Positions 9,156-18,478 of a stretch of DNA of 64,000 nucleotides are shown piece by piece. The translations under genes and the position numbers were made by a program. The stretch's first letter is position 1. Every line of letters begins with the position of its first letter. Location: contig CBCXTV010000001.1 of NCBI GenBank assembly GCA_965178125.1, positions 248,001 to 312,000 on the forward strand, in the 5' to 3' direction. This stretch comes from Bilabrum cf. latius. Its lineage: Eukaryota > Bigyra: Bicosoecida > Bigyra > Bicosoecida. The notes below the pieces were generated by a model. It saw nothing but the letters and a program-made list of their open reading frames with translations, ran no database searches and had not been told where the DNA came from.

Positions 9156-11441
9156 ATGTCGGCTCCGTTCAAGGGCGAAACGATGAGTTTGTCTGTTGCC
9201 GAGTCGCTGAAGTCCCGAGTCGCATCCTGCTCCTGGGATCCCGCGTGGGTTTCCGCGAGCTGCGTGCCGTGCGATGGCCTCCCCACAAGCCAGGAGTCAG
9301 AAGCGTCCACGACGGCGACCTCTGCTTTGTTAGGGGTGTCCGAGGCGTCCCCAACGTGCTCGTGTGGCCTCGGTGTCTCCAATTCGGTGGCTGCAGCGCG
9401 CGCGGCCGCTGTCCCGAGTTTTGGCTTTGACGATGCGGAGAACGACTTCGACGCCAGTCTCGACATGATTGAGGCCTCATGCGAGGTCGCATGCGAGGCA
9501 GAATGCGAGGGCGATCCGGGAGCCTGCTTGTTGTCCCACGGCAAGTCGAGCGGTCAGTGGCAGATCGGCGTAGTGGGTGAACGAGTCCTTTATGAGGGCC
9601 TCAGCGTTGAGGGCGACATTCCTGGCCGCGTTGCTGCCTCCGAAGCGCTCGCCGCGGGTGTCATCAATTTGGAACCCCCGTCAGAGGAAGTACTTTTGCC
9701 GGTGCAGCTTCTGCGGAGTAGTCAAGGTTACCGTGGGGTTCTGCCCATCGAGGATTCTGCGCCCGATGCGAGGGGGCGACCGCAGATGCTCATGCTCCCC
9801 GATTTCGTGCCCCGCGTGAAGAGGCGGCGTCTTCGGCAGAAGTGCGACCCTGCTGAGGGCGATGCAGCACCGAGTCTTGCGGCTCATCTCGGACCTCCGC
9901 CCGCGGCTCGTGCCGCGGCCGGAGCGTCTGGGCCGCAGCGCTCGACTGGAAGGCCTTCGACTCGTCCTATTGATAGTGTCATCTATCGTCTCCTGCGGGT
10001 TTTCCCTGACGATTTCAAGTTGGCGTTTCCGGCGTCGGTGTCACACCAGCGGAAGCGGTGCCTCATCAGGGAGGCGCTTCGCAATGTACCCGGTGACCGC
10101 ATGTGCATCTTGAAAGACTGGGCTGCGGGGGCGGAGGACACTCCTTGCCAGCTTCGTTTCGAGGAGCTCTTCCCGGAGCTTGCGCGGCAGCGGGACGAAG
10201 TTGTGAGGAATCCGGGATCGCACTCAGTGCCCGTGGGCGAGATTGTGCCTGCGTCCGACAAGAACACGAGGCGGGGAAGGGCCGTGATGCTTACCTTTCA
10301 CGGTCGCTGGGGTGTCGAAAAGGAGCCTGTGCGCGACATCATGTCGGCATCCGTGGCAAGGGGCGTCCTGAGGCGATTGGTTCTCGCGTCTCCGTTCTAT
10401 GTGGAGCTTTGGGCCACCTTCAAGGCATGGGCGCAGGACATCGCGCGGCGGATGATGTGGCCTCAGCTGTCCATGAAAATGGAGCTCTCCCTGCACCGCA
10501 AGCACGCCGCAAACTTGGTGCACTTCCACGTATGCATGACGGATTCCGAGAAGTCGCATCGTTGTCGCGTGGCGGAGGATTTCATGTGGGCCGGCAGCAG
10601 GCCGAATGTCGTCTACGGCTCCGGGCGGTCAGCGAAGGCGCAGGAACGTGGCGCGTCGGAGTTACACTATTATTGTCAAGCTCCCAAAGTCGGTGCGCTG
10701 CTTTGCGCCACGAACTACCGAGCCGGACGCGATTTCGTCGTCAATGGTAAGTTCGTGCACGCGTTGTTCGCACGCTTCAAAATGGATCCGGACGTCGCGA
10801 GAAGGGAACTCGTGGCGTATCGGTGTCGGGACGCCGAGAACTTAGTGCGCGCCATCGACTTCCACATACAGAATACCGCGGAGAGGAGAGAGGTGTGCGC
10901 GCAGGCCGCGGTGCACGTAGTGACGAAGCTCCGCCCCTTTAAGGTGGTGCCCGAAGTCGAGAAGTGGCGCGAGAGCTATCGTCAGGAGTGGTTCGCGCAC
11001 ATGCGCTTCAAGTTCCTTGTCTTGGTGGGGGACTCCCGGTTCGGGAAGACAGTGTACGCGCGGAATCTCTTCGGGAGCGAAAGGACTCTTGTTGTGAACT
11101 GTCAGGGCAGTGTGGAACCTCCGCTCCGTGGCTTCGATCGAAGTCGGCATGTGGCCATTGTGTTCGACGAGGCAAATGCCCTGTGGGTCGTCAACAACAA
11201 ACAGGTCTTTCAGGCTGGCCTTGACCCCTCCCTGCTCGGCCAGAGCAAGACGAACAGCCTCGCATACTCTGTGTGGCTCCACGGTATCGCCCTGATCATC
11301 TGCACGAATTCGTGGGGCTCTGACGTGACGGAGTCGGCGGACCGCGATTGGCTTGACAACAACTGCACGAAAGTGGAGGTGAAAGATCGGCTCTACTTCG
11401 ACGAGGACTTGTTGTCTCTCACGGATGTGCAGAAGAGCTGA
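9156..11441 (+). CDS. Rep-like protein: HUH endonuclease motifs plus SF3 helicase
   Basis: 761 residues, more than twice the length of typical CRESS-virus Rep proteins. The N-terminal ~330 residues are acidic and low-complexity with a basic KRRRLRQK stretch near 222, a possible nuclear signal. The nuclease part shows a motif-I-like MLTFH (378-382), a clear HUH motif II HFH (H456, H458) and a candidate catalytic Tyr in YYCQAPK (Y505/Y506, K511). The helicase has Walker A GDSRFGKT (625-632), Walker B IVFDEAN (D671, E672) and a motif C ICTN (N718), the SF3 order. Expected role: nicking at an origin and unwinding, for rolling-circle-like replication or transposition. The start ATAATGTCG fits the ATGTC pattern of neighbouring starts. 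Exact family is unclear; Replitron-like, CRESS-derived or plasmid Rep are options. Confidence 0.82.
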   Translation: MSAPFKGETMSLSVAESLKSRVASCSWDPAWVSASCVPCDGLPTSQESEASTTATSALLGVSEASPTCSCGLGVSNSVAAARAAAVPSFGFDDAENDFDASLDMIEASCEVACEAECEGDPGACLLSHGKSSGQWQIGVVGERVLYEGLSVEGDIPGRVAASEALAAGVINLEPPSEEVLLPVQLLRSSQGYRGVLPIEDSAPDARGRPQMLMLPDFVPRVKRRRLRQKCDPAEGDAAPSLAAHLGPPPAARAAAGASGPQRSTGRPSTRPIDSVIYRLLRVFPDDFKLAFPASVSHQRKRCLIREALRNVPGDRMCILKDWAAGAEDTPCQLRFEELFPELARQRDEVVRNPGSHSVPVGEIVPASDKNTRRGRAVMLTFHGRWGVEKEPVRDIMSASVARGVLRRLVLASPFYVELWATFKAWAQDIARRMMWPQLSMKMELSLHRKHAANLVHFHVCMTDSEKSHRCRVAEDFMWAGSRPNVVYGSGRSAKAQERGASELHYYCQAPKVGALLCATNYRAGRDFVVNGKFVHALFARFKMDPDVARRELVAYRCRDAENLVRAIDFHIQNTAERREVCAQAAVHVVTKLRPFKVVPEVEKWRESYRQEWFAHMRFKFLVLVGDSRFGKTVYARNLFGSERTLVVNCQGSVEPPLRGFDRSRHVAIVFDEANALWVVNNKQVFQAGLDPSLLGQSKTNSLAYSVWLHGIALIICTNSWGSDVTESADRDWLDNNCTKVEVKDRLYFDEDLLSLTDVQKS

Positions 11442-11845
11442 CGCCGGCCGCTGAGGTTTTCAGTCCGGTTCACACGAGCGCCGGAGCCGCAGCGGCAGCC
11501 GCTTCGGTGCTCCTGAAGGTCTAATGTCCTCAATGCGTTTCGTGTGCAAAAAGGATGTGGTTTCTACATGGGGGCATTCCGCAAGTTTCATGTGGTCCGT
11601 CGCGTTCGTCCGGGGGAGTGCTTGCCTAGTATTGGGAGCTTGCCTGACACACACACACGTGGCACCCAGCCTGATGGGTTGCAAGTGTGTGTGTGTCTCC
11701 GCAGTGCCGCGGTTGGGACCCGGCGGGTCGTTTGCTTTTACGTCGCCGCGTCGCGCGCCGACGAGACATTTCTTGGTCTCAGAAGCCTCTGCTTCCGGTA
11801 GGCGCGCCGTGTACACTCGCGGGCCGAAGGTGGGTGCGTTGCTTG
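11442..11845. other. Spacer after Rep with a CA/TG hairpin
   Basis: Non-coding by composition. It contains the hairpin at 11646-11697, described separately. The downstream frame is open back to 11687, but the residues before 11846 look like chance translation. Confidence 0.45.
11646..11697. repeat. Long CA/TG hairpin downstream of Rep, unit A
   Basis: Arms 11646-11667 and 11676-11697 (22 nt each, loop of 8) start GACACACACACAC and end GTGTGTGTGTGTC. The inner CCC/GGG also pairs, with a few mismatches between. It may be an RNA processing or termination structure for Rep, or a chance CA-repeat hairpin. Confidence 0.55.
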
Positions 11846-12538
11846 ATGGCCTACGTCGGTATCGCCGATGCACCGTATGTGCCCGTGGTTGCCGCGTCGA
11901 CCTCCGAGCACGCCCCGGAGGGCGAGGTGGAGATGATGCTTGCGCCTCTTGCCGGAGATGTCGGTTTCAAGCGGCCTCGCGTGTTTCCTCCCGGTTCGCG
12001 ACTTCTTCCTAAGTCGCCGGCCCATCCGGCGGTGCTCATAACAGCGCTCGGCAGTGAGGCACCCCAGGACACACAGTGCGTCGTTTGGTCGGACTCTAAG
12101 GCTTTCGACCTCGCGGAGTTTGTATGCTCTTCCTGCGGCTGCAATCGTGTCATGGCGGACCTGAATCATCGTATGCGTGATCGTCTCGTACGTCGCGTGC
12201 AGCGCACGCTTTATGCCGATGATTCTCCGTGCGGCAGGGGTGCGATTTCGTGTCGTGCTTGTCGCGAGAAGGCGCGCGACGCGGCGCCGAAGACGTCGAT
12301 TATGAACGCGGCGAACAAGAAGAAGATCTCGGGAACTCTTCGCATGCAGTTGGATCTCATTGTAGAGACCGGGGAGCGGAAGGGTCAGCGTTGTACTGCG
12401 GAGAAAATTCTGACATTGGGAACGATGAAGCAGCACAGGGTTTTCGAGAGGGACCTTTACGATGAGGCATGGCGCGGGCTTGTTCGTCTGTCTGGACGCG
12501 AGGCTTGGAGCGATGACGACTCGTGGTCTCCGCGTTGA
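11846..12538 (+). CDS. Four-cysteine zinc-ribbon-like protein 1
   Basis: 230 residues. FVCSSCGCNR (C94, C97, extra C99) is followed about 38 residues later by SCRACREK (C136, C139), a CxxC...CxxC spacing like Stc1-type and other zinc ribbons. Between them lies a basic Arg-rich helix (RMRDRLVRRVQRTL). The C-terminal part is Lys/Arg-rich (NAANKKKISGTLR) and ends in an acidic WSDDDSW. Probably a zinc-binding nucleic-acid or protein adaptor. It lies directly after Rep. The start ATGGCC at 11846 is chosen where composition becomes protein-like; the frame is open upstream to 11687. Confidence 0.6.
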   Translation: MAYVGIADAPYVPVVAASTSEHAPEGEVEMMLAPLAGDVGFKRPRVFPPGSRLLPKSPAHPAVLITALGSEAPQDTQCVVWSDSKAFDLAEFVCSSCGCNRVMADLNHRMRDRLVRRVQRTLYADDSPCGRGAISCRACREKARDAAPKTSIMNAANKKKISGTLRMQLDLIVETGERKGQRCTAEKILTLGTMKQHRVFERDLYDEAWRGLVRLSGREAWSDDDSWSPR

Positions 12539-13657
12539 GCTTGCGTGACGGTTTTCCCTCTTAACCTGGCCTCTTGCGTGGCGCTGCTTCCGCGTGTGGC
12601 CTGAGCGTGCGACCTAAGCGTTCGGCCTGCTGTCGCGTGTGACCTGAGCGAACGGGCGCTCGACAGTATCCCGCGTTTGTTGCTTCTGGGGTTCAAGAAA
12701 CTTGTACTTTTTGGGCTGTACGGTGGTCAGTGGTGCACGGTTCGTTCGCAGCCTCCGCGTTGTTGGAAAGCTATGGTGGAGCATGGTTCTTTTCGCAGCC
12801 TCCGCGTTGTGATCAAGCTACGGTGGAGCATGGTTCGTGAGCATGGTTCTTTTCGCAGCCTCCGCGTTGTTGACACGTGAAAGCTACGCGAACGTGACCA
12901 CACAATAGGCCATACCCCAGGTGAAATCCGGACTCGGACATCCAGACGAAACGGCATCATGCACACTGTTGAACACACAAATGACACTGAGCTCCACCGT
13001 AACGTAACTTTCCATCACCACCTGGTTTATTTTCTCCGCGATGGCAGCTTAGCGGTGACGCTGTGTCTTCGGGCATGAAGGGGCAAATCTTTGATTTTTT
13101 GGGCCCTGTTTCGGTCACCGAAAAGTCGTGTGATTTCTGGCGCGCAGGAGGAGTGACGCAAGGTATTTCTGAACCGTTTTCCGGACGCTTTCCGGGCCTC
13201 CCATGTGACCGCTTTTTGCGTACCGAAACACGTTCCGCGCGTGAGGAGCAGATGCGGATCTCCGCGGGGTCCTAGTTGTGTCCTTTTTCGGGGGACGAAA
13301 TCGGGCGCACTTGTCGTGCCGATTCGTGGTCGTCTCTGAGACCGGCTGCGAGTCGGGAAAGGTGCCCGGGAGATGCTCGTGTCCTTGGCTTCGTATTTCT
13401 CCGCGTATTCTTCAAACGCGGGCGCACGTCTCCTACCGATTCGTGGTCGGTTTCCGAGGCCGATCGCGAGTCGGGAAATGCGCCCGCGATGCGCTCTCGA
13501 TCTCGGAAAGGGCGGGAGTCCGTTCTTGCATTCGGAATGGGCGGGGAGTTGCTTTTCCTGGGAGCATGTGCGAGATTCCTTCTCCGCGGGTCCTCTTTCG
13601 GCTTCGGCAGTCAGCAGCGCACTCTGCGGGAACGGCATTCTCCGAGTCTCTTTGCCG
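12539..13657. other. Spacer with 19-bp repeats and imperfect duplications
   Basis: No gene supported. TTCGCAGCCTCCGCGTTGT occurs at 12745, 12792 and 12852. Further on, two related ~65-bp segments at about 13305-13372 and 13430-13492 share GGGCGCAC, CCGATTCGTGGTCG and GCGAGTCGGGAAA. The stretch 13164-13240 is reused in the collage and is where the unit C deletion re-enters the element. The frame of the next gene is open back to 13373, but those residues look non-coding. Confidence 0.5.
12745..12870. repeat. Three direct repeats of a 19-bp motif, unit A
   Basis: TTCGCAGCCTCCGCGTTGT at 12745, 12792 and 12852, each within a longer GCATGGTTC-containing context in the second and third copies. Also at 39942 onward in unit B. 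It could be a binding array upstream of the next gene. Confidence 0.6.
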
Positions 13658-14665
13658 ATGATGTCTGAGGAGAAACCCTCCGAGAGCATTGCTGTTTCCT
13701 TGGGAGACGGCCGCAATCTTCGTGCGCGTCGAGGCGCCGGTGATATGGGAAACGAGGGCGGCATGTTGGCGCGCGAGGTCGACGCGCCGGCGGAGCACGC
13801 CGGCGCGGCGGCAAGCGTCGATGATTCGCTCGGCCCCCACATCGAGAGCGGCGGCGCGGAGGCGGCGTCCACGGGGATGCTCGGAGAGGAGAGCGGCAAG
13901 GCAGCGCCGAAGGAGGACGCCGAAGACGACGGCGGCAAGAAGACGGAGGAGGAGGATGCTCGCGGCGGTGGACGTGCTGTGGTGCCCGGAGGTAATGACG
14001 ACGTATGGACCAACGCAGCAGCTTGGAAGGCGGGTGGCGGCGTGGCAGCCGGGGCGGTCTCTGGCGCTGATAGCTGGGATCAATGGGGGACCCCTGCGAA
14101 GTCGTCATGGGGGGAGACGTACGTGCTGCGGCAGGTCGCGTCGGAGCCGGCGGAGGAGGCGACATGGACTTGCAACGCGTGCCAGTGCTGCAAGCCCCGG
14201 TCGGCGTACTTTAAGAAGTGGAAGGACTGGATCCAACCAGTTTGCCGGGTGTGTTGCGACAAGTTCGACAACGCGACGCCGTGGTGGGTGTGGTGCAAGA
14301 GCTGCAAAAACGAGTATCCGGCGTACCGATTTCCCCAGATCCGCCGGAAGAAGGAGAACTTGCGCTATTTCTTCCCTGAGGACTGGTGCGCGAAGTGCCT
14401 GGTTGCGCGTGGCTGGAGTCTCCATGATGTCCGTTCCTCTGCGGGTGAAGCGAAGCGTTGGGTGCCAAAAGCTGGCGCGAATACCGGTGACGGCGACAAC
14501 GACGCTCGTGCTCCCGCACGCGACGAGCTTCCTGCAGGAGGCGCCGCCTCCTGCAGCAACGCCGTGCGTCAGAGTTCTTCGCGTGACGAGGCCTTGGATG
14601 ACATCAAGCGGGCCATGGAGCTTCTCCAGAATGCGGAAAGGTTCCTCCTCACGATGCCAGCGTGA
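13658..14665 (+). CDS. Cys-rich protein with Stc1-like zinc pairs (protein 2)
   Basis: 335 residues starting MMSEEKPSES. The first ~150 residues are acidic, Ala/Gly-rich and probably disordered. A Trp-rich linker follows (WTNAAAWKAGG; WDQWGTPAKSSWGE). The core has CNACQCC (C172, C175, C177, C178), VCRVCCDKF (C196, C199, C200), WCKSC (C213, C216) and WCAKC (C244, C247) with KKWKDW between, a pattern like duplicated Stc1-type zinc ribbons. The C-terminus ends in a short amphipathic helix. Stc1 in fission yeast links RNAi to chromatin modification; applying that role here would be speculation. Unit A carries private changes (RARRG, DDSLG, DVWTN, WDQWG). A second, chimeric copy lies at 24569. Confidence 0.65.
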   Translation: MMSEEKPSESIAVSLGDGRNLRARRGAGDMGNEGGMLAREVDAPAEHAGAAASVDDSLGPHIESGGAEAASTGMLGEESGKAAPKEDAEDDGGKKTEEEDARGGGRAVVPGGNDDVWTNAAAWKAGGGVAAGAVSGADSWDQWGTPAKSSWGETYVLRQVASEPAEEATWTCNACQCCKPRSAYFKKWKDWIQPVCRVCCDKFDNATPWWVWCKSCKNEYPAYRFPQIRRKKENLRYFFPEDWCAKCLVARGWSLHDVRSSAGEAKRWVPKAGANTGDGDNDARAPARDELPAGGAASCSNAVRQSSSRDEALDDIKRAMELLQNAERFLLTMPA

Positions 14666-15766
14666 CGCGGGAGCTTCCCGAATGGGTCCGTCGTACTGTG
14701 AGGGCGCTCCGGAAGGAAGAGCGCGAGTGAGTCATCCTTGCGCCGAGGTGAGCGCGACGTCGGAGGAGCACGGTCGTTTGATTGGGAACGATATGGTCGG
14801 CAGAGTGTGAAAATCCGAGTTTCTCGTGCAGGATTGGGCAGCTCTCTAGATATCTTGCCTGGGAAGGGTGTGATGTGGTGGGAGCGCTTCCGCCTCACGT
14901 GGCAGACGTCCACACTTCCTGGTTCCCCGGCAGGCTGTTTGGCGAGACGGAGTGGCAAAGCATCCGCCTGCTGATTCCTACTTTGTTACCTCGATTGTGA
15001 GCTCGGAGCTTGGGGCGGAGGATTCTGCGGGCAGCTCATGTGTGCCTAGAGTGTCATCCCGCGACCCTCTGACTTCTGTTCGTGGCTTTACCTCTTCGCG
15101 CAGGAAGATTCCTCATGAGGCAAGCCCGGTCCGAACTCGCGTGGGATGCCGTGCGCTGGTGCGGCTTCCACTCATCCCCGGGGTGGGGAGCGCTGGGTAA
15201 AGGATCGTCTGTCCCTGCAAGTTTCGATTCGACGAGGTGCGGCAGCATGACGCGGACCGAGGTGAAGTCCTTTGTCCGCGATAGGTCGCCGCGTCGCGCG
15301 GTGGCGACCCCACAGCGCCCCAATCCCATTCCGGAGAGGGGGTGTGATGCAGTGGGAGCCCTTCCGCCTCACGTGACAGACGTTCACACTTCCTGGTTCC
15401 CATAAGGTCTTCAGCACAGCGCATGCGAGGCAGGCTGTTCGGCGAGACGTAGTGGCATCGCCCCCGCCTGCTCATTCCTACTTTGTTACCTCGATTGTCA
15501 GCTTGGGGCTCGGGGCGGCGGATTCAGCGGGCAGCTCATGTATGCTGGAGTGTCATCCCGCGACCTCTGACTTCTGTCCGTGGCTTTACCTCTTCGCGCA
15601 GGAAGATTCCTCATGAGGCAAGCCCGGTGCGAACTCCTGTGGGATGCCGTGCGCTGGTTCGGATTCCACTCATGCCCGATGTGGGGAGCGCTAGGGTAAA
15701 GGATCGTCTGTCCCTGCAAGTTTCGATTCGGCTCGAGTCAATGTGAGGAAGGAGAGGTGCGGCAGC
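14666..15766. repeat. ~500-bp imperfect tandem duplication upstream of the small coiled-coil gene
   Basis: About 14861-15332 and 15333-15860 are two related copies, each running GTGTGATG..., CGCCTCACGTG.CAGACGT, GATTCCTACTTTGTTACCTCGATTGT or similar, TCTTCGCGCAGGAAGATTCC, and then a start codon followed by the same first ~27 codons. Copy 1 carries only the 5' end of the gene; copy 2 leads into the full gene. Each copy probably includes a promoter. Confidence 0.7.
15247..15405 (+). pseudogene. Truncated 5' copy of the small coiled-coil gene, unit A
   Basis: MTRTEVKSFVRDRSPRRAVA mirrors the start of the gene at 15767 (MTRNEVTSFVRDRSPRRAVA). It diverges after about 30 codons, where the next copy of the tandem duplication begins, and stops at 15405. 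If translated it gives a 52-residue peptide. Confidence 0.6.
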
Positions 15767-16288
15767 ATGACGCGGAACGAGGTGACGTCCTTTGTCCGCG
15801 ATAGGTCGCCGCGTCGCGCGGTGGCGACCCCGCAGCGCCCAAACCCCGCCCCGCCTAGTCCTCACTCGACAGCGGTGTCGAACCTGCAGCAGCGCTTCGA
15901 GAACATGCAGCAGCGTGCGGAAAGCTTGAGCGCTCAGCTGGAGTACGCCCAAAGTGTGATCAGGCTGCTCTCAGGCCTGTTGCGCGATGAGGCTCCTCGG
16001 TTCTATGCAGACTTTGATCCCGTGATTCGGCGTGCGATGTCTGGCGCAAGCGGCTCCGTTGCGGGTAGGTCTTTCCGTCTTGTGGACGGAGGCGTCATCC
16101 ACGGACCTGACACAGCAGTCGCTGCTCCTCCGCGTCGTCTCATCGTTGAGGTGCGTACGGACTGGGAGATGACCGAGACTGCCTCAACTGTGCTGGATTC
16201 CTCAGGATCAGACGACATGGGTTCCGAGGACTCGCCGCCGCCGACCGTCGTCCTCCCCAGCGGCGCGGCGGGCGCCGGCGGTGCCTAG
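15767..16288 (+). CDS. Small coiled-coil protein of unknown function
   Basis: 173 residues, not recognised. MTRNEV is followed by an Arg-rich SFVRDRSPRRAV segment, then a Leu/Gln-rich helix (NLQQRFENMQQRAESL...LEYAQSVIRLLSGLL) that looks like a coiled coil. The tail contains VEVRTDWEM, an acidic SSGSDDMGSEDS and a Gly/Ala end. It may be a dimeric accessory DNA-binding protein of the transposase, which starts about 570 bp downstream; this is context only. ATG at 15767 is preferred over 15743 because the duplicated upstream copy preserves this methionine. Confidence 0.55.
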   Translation: MTRNEVTSFVRDRSPRRAVATPQRPNPAPPSPHSTAVSNLQQRFENMQQRAESLSAQLEYAQSVIRLLSGLLRDEAPRFYADFDPVIRRAMSGASGSVAGRSFRLVDGGVIHGPDTAVAAPPRRLIVEVRTDWEMTETASTVLDSSGSDDMGSEDSPPPTVVLPSGAAGAGGA

Positions 16289-16862
16289 TCCTCGGCAGCT
16301 CCTGCATCGGAGCCTCCTGTCGAGATTCGATCGCGCAACGTCGTTCCTTACATTGCTTGCCGTCGCATGTGCCGGGCGGTGGTGGGTGTGCGTGTTCGCC
16401 GAAAGTTCCCGGCCTCGTCTTCCTCAGGAGAGCTCCTCGACCCGAAATTGGCAGCTCAGCGCTGCCGTGGCCGATACAGTACCCGTGCATGGCCAGTTGG
16501 CAGCTACGCGCTGCCGTTGCCAATGTCGTCCGCACGAGAGCAGAGTGGCAGCTCAGCGCAGGCGAGAAACCGCGCTCGCAATGCTGCGAGGTGTATTCAA
16601 TGCTGTGCACGTGTCTATCCCGCTCCCTGGTTTTGTCTCGCTTGCGCCAGTGTGACCGCAGCAGAGCGGGTGCTTCCCGTGCGTCTTCAGCTTTGAGCAC
16701 TCCTCCAGCGACAGGAAGGCATTCGCTTGCTCTCGCTCCCCGCCTGCGTCCTATCCCTCCCGGGTATCTTCAGAGGCCACAGGCAGTGCGAAGCTTGGCA
16801 GCGGGTCCGTCCGCGTCGTTTCGGCTGTGAGCGATCTTCTGCCCGGTTCCTCACGCGTCATA
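16289..16862. other. Spacer upstream of the transposase with short inverted repeats
   Basis: No gene supported. Contains the GGCAGC-N5-GCTGCC sites listed separately; otherwise nothing recognisable. Confidence 0.45.
16449..16565. promoter_or_regulatory. Spaced inverted repeats upstream of the transposase, unit A
   Basis: TGGCAGCTCAGCGCTGCC at 16449 and TGGCAGCTACGCGCTGCC at 16498 are both perfect GGCAGC/GCTGCC inverted repeats with 5-base centres that differ. A third, broken copy is at 16546. Spacing is 49 and 48 bp. Candidate operator or transposase-binding sites about 300-400 bp before the transposase start. Confidence 0.45.
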
Positions 16863-18464
16863 ATGTCCTCTGCTTCGGTGCCGGATCAGCTCGCACGGAT
16901 CAGTAAGGAGCTGAAGTGTCTCAGAGACGCGAGACAACGGGCGCGCAATGGGCTGCGCCATCCGTGGTTGCGCGCCATGGAGGCACAGGTCGCTGAGGTT
17001 ATTCGTCATCACCCCGGCGGTGGCGAGGCAGCTCTTCGAACCTATGTCTCTCGTCAGTTGCAGAGTCGACAGGTTTCCACGCGGACGGCTTCGCAGGAGG
17101 AGTTTCAAAGGCAGGTCGATGAGGAGGTCGCGCTCACCATGAGGCGCCCAGCTGAGGCGTGGCAGCGAAATCCTCTTCGCTCATGTCATCGAGAGTCCGT
17201 GGCACGCGCAGAGACCTTTCTCGCCGAGGCTTCTGTCGTTGCTTGGATCGACCATGTGAACGAGCAGCGTGGGTGTGCTCCAACTGGGAACATGGTTTTC
17301 GCCATGCTTGCGAGGATGGGCGTTCGCGCGGGGAAGGACTCGGCTCGACGGCAGTGGCTCCTGCGCTTCCGTCGTCGTTGGCGGCTTCGGCATGGCCGAT
17401 TGAAGAAGCAGCCCCCGGTAACACTCGATTACGTCAGACTCGCGTGTCGTGTCTTCTATCAGTGGATTGAATTCGCAGAAGCGCGAGTGCCCCCCAACCG
17501 CCGCCTCGTCTTTGTGAATTTCGATGAGTCCAGCGTGCCCTTTGCCTTTCCGGGAATGCGCGGGTACATCGCACCGAGGTCAGGAACGGAGCCCGCTTCG
17601 CTTGGTTCGCGCACGGAGCGCCTCGCCTCGAATAGCAATCGAGGATCGTACACCTTTCTGGGTTTTATTAGCGACTGCCCGGAAATCCAGCGACGACTCC
17701 CGCGTATACTCATCGGGAAGCACACGCGGCTGAGCAAGCGCTTGATGCGTGGGGCGCCGAACCAAATGGTGGACGGAATGGAAGTCTGGGCCCGAGAGAG
17801 CTCGTGGGTGACGCAGTCCCTCATGTTCGACATTCTGCGTCGGCTTTTCGCTTCTTGGATGGACATTCAGCATGAGATCTATCCAATAGTGATACTTGAC
17901 TGCGCGCCCCAACACATTTCCACTGAGATTGTGAACTTCGCACACGGCCTTGGCATGGATCTCGTGTTTATTCCTGGTCGACTCACCTTCCTGCTTCAGC
18001 CGTTGGACGTTCTCGTCTTTCAGCTTCTTAAGCGCGACCTTCGGGAGACGTGGATGCAGGAGCGCTCGCGTCATGAAGCGGGTCATGTCGATGTCTCTTG
18101 CCATCTCAGGGTTGTCGCTGAGTGCACGAAGAGAGTGCTCTCGTCTGGCTCGTGGCAAGGCGCTTTCGATATGACAGGCATTACCAGCGGCAGGCGCCGC
18201 TTGCATTCGACCCTACGGCGCTTGTTTGAGTGTGACATGGAGGACATCTCCAGCGATGCTCCGTCTGTCGACCAGCTCCGCTTCATCAGCAGTCCGCAGC
18301 AGCCTCTCCCGCACGATGCGCTCATCAACAGGGCCCCAGTCGCGTCCGGACACGCGGTCGACGGAGGCGTCCACGGTGGTAACGCTCGCCGCGTGCCTCG
18401 TGGCCGCAGACTAAACGGATGGACCCCCCGCGATCGCGCTCACCCCTCGGCGGCCATGCCGTGA
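16863..18464 (+). CDS. DDE transposase, pogo/Tigger (DDE_1) type
   Basis: 533 residues. The N-terminal part has helix-turn-helix character, with RQWLLRFRRRWRLRHGRLKK (about 160-179) matching the CENP-B/Tc5-type HTH ending 'W...F..RH.L'. The catalytic core shows the three acidic residues in family context: NFDESSVPF (D221), VILDCAPQHIS (D346) and LQPLDVLVFQLLKRDLRE (D382), a DD36D spacing with the hallmark 'LQPLD....K' block. Expected role: binding element ends, excision and integration. Pogo-family elements usually have short TIRs and TA target duplications, unlike the ~97-bp TIRs here, so the match between this enzyme and these ends is not established. ATG at 16863 (ATAATGTCC) is preferred; the frame is open from 16827. 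Confidence 0.85.
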   Translation: MSSASVPDQLARISKELKCLRDARQRARNGLRHPWLRAMEAQVAEVIRHHPGGGEAALRTYVSRQLQSRQVSTRTASQEEFQRQVDEEVALTMRRPAEAWQRNPLRSCHRESVARAETFLAEASVVAWIDHVNEQRGCAPTGNMVFAMLARMGVRAGKDSARRQWLLRFRRRWRLRHGRLKKQPPVTLDYVRLACRVFYQWIEFAEARVPPNRRLVFVNFDESSVPFAFPGMRGYIAPRSGTEPASLGSRTERLASNSNRGSYTFLGFISDCPEIQRRLPRILIGKHTRLSKRLMRGAPNQMVDGMEVWARESSWVTQSLMFDILRRLFASWMDIQHEIYPIVILDCAPQHISTEIVNFAHGLGMDLVFIPGRLTFLLQPLDVLVFQLLKRDLRETWMQERSRHEAGHVDVSCHLRVVAECTKRVLSSGSWQGAFDMTGITSGRRRLHSTLRRLFECDMEDISSDAPSVDQLRFISSPQQPLPHDALINRAPVASGHAVDGGVHGGNARRVPRGRRLNGWTPRDRAHPSAAMP

Positions 18465-18478
18465 CCTCGACCACGACC

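Noticed and set aside
18419-18478. Earlier start of protein 3 overlapping the transposase end
   Set aside because: The ATG at 18479 lies just after the transposase stop and has the ATGTC context shared with the Rep and transposase starts. The overlap is possible but not needed.
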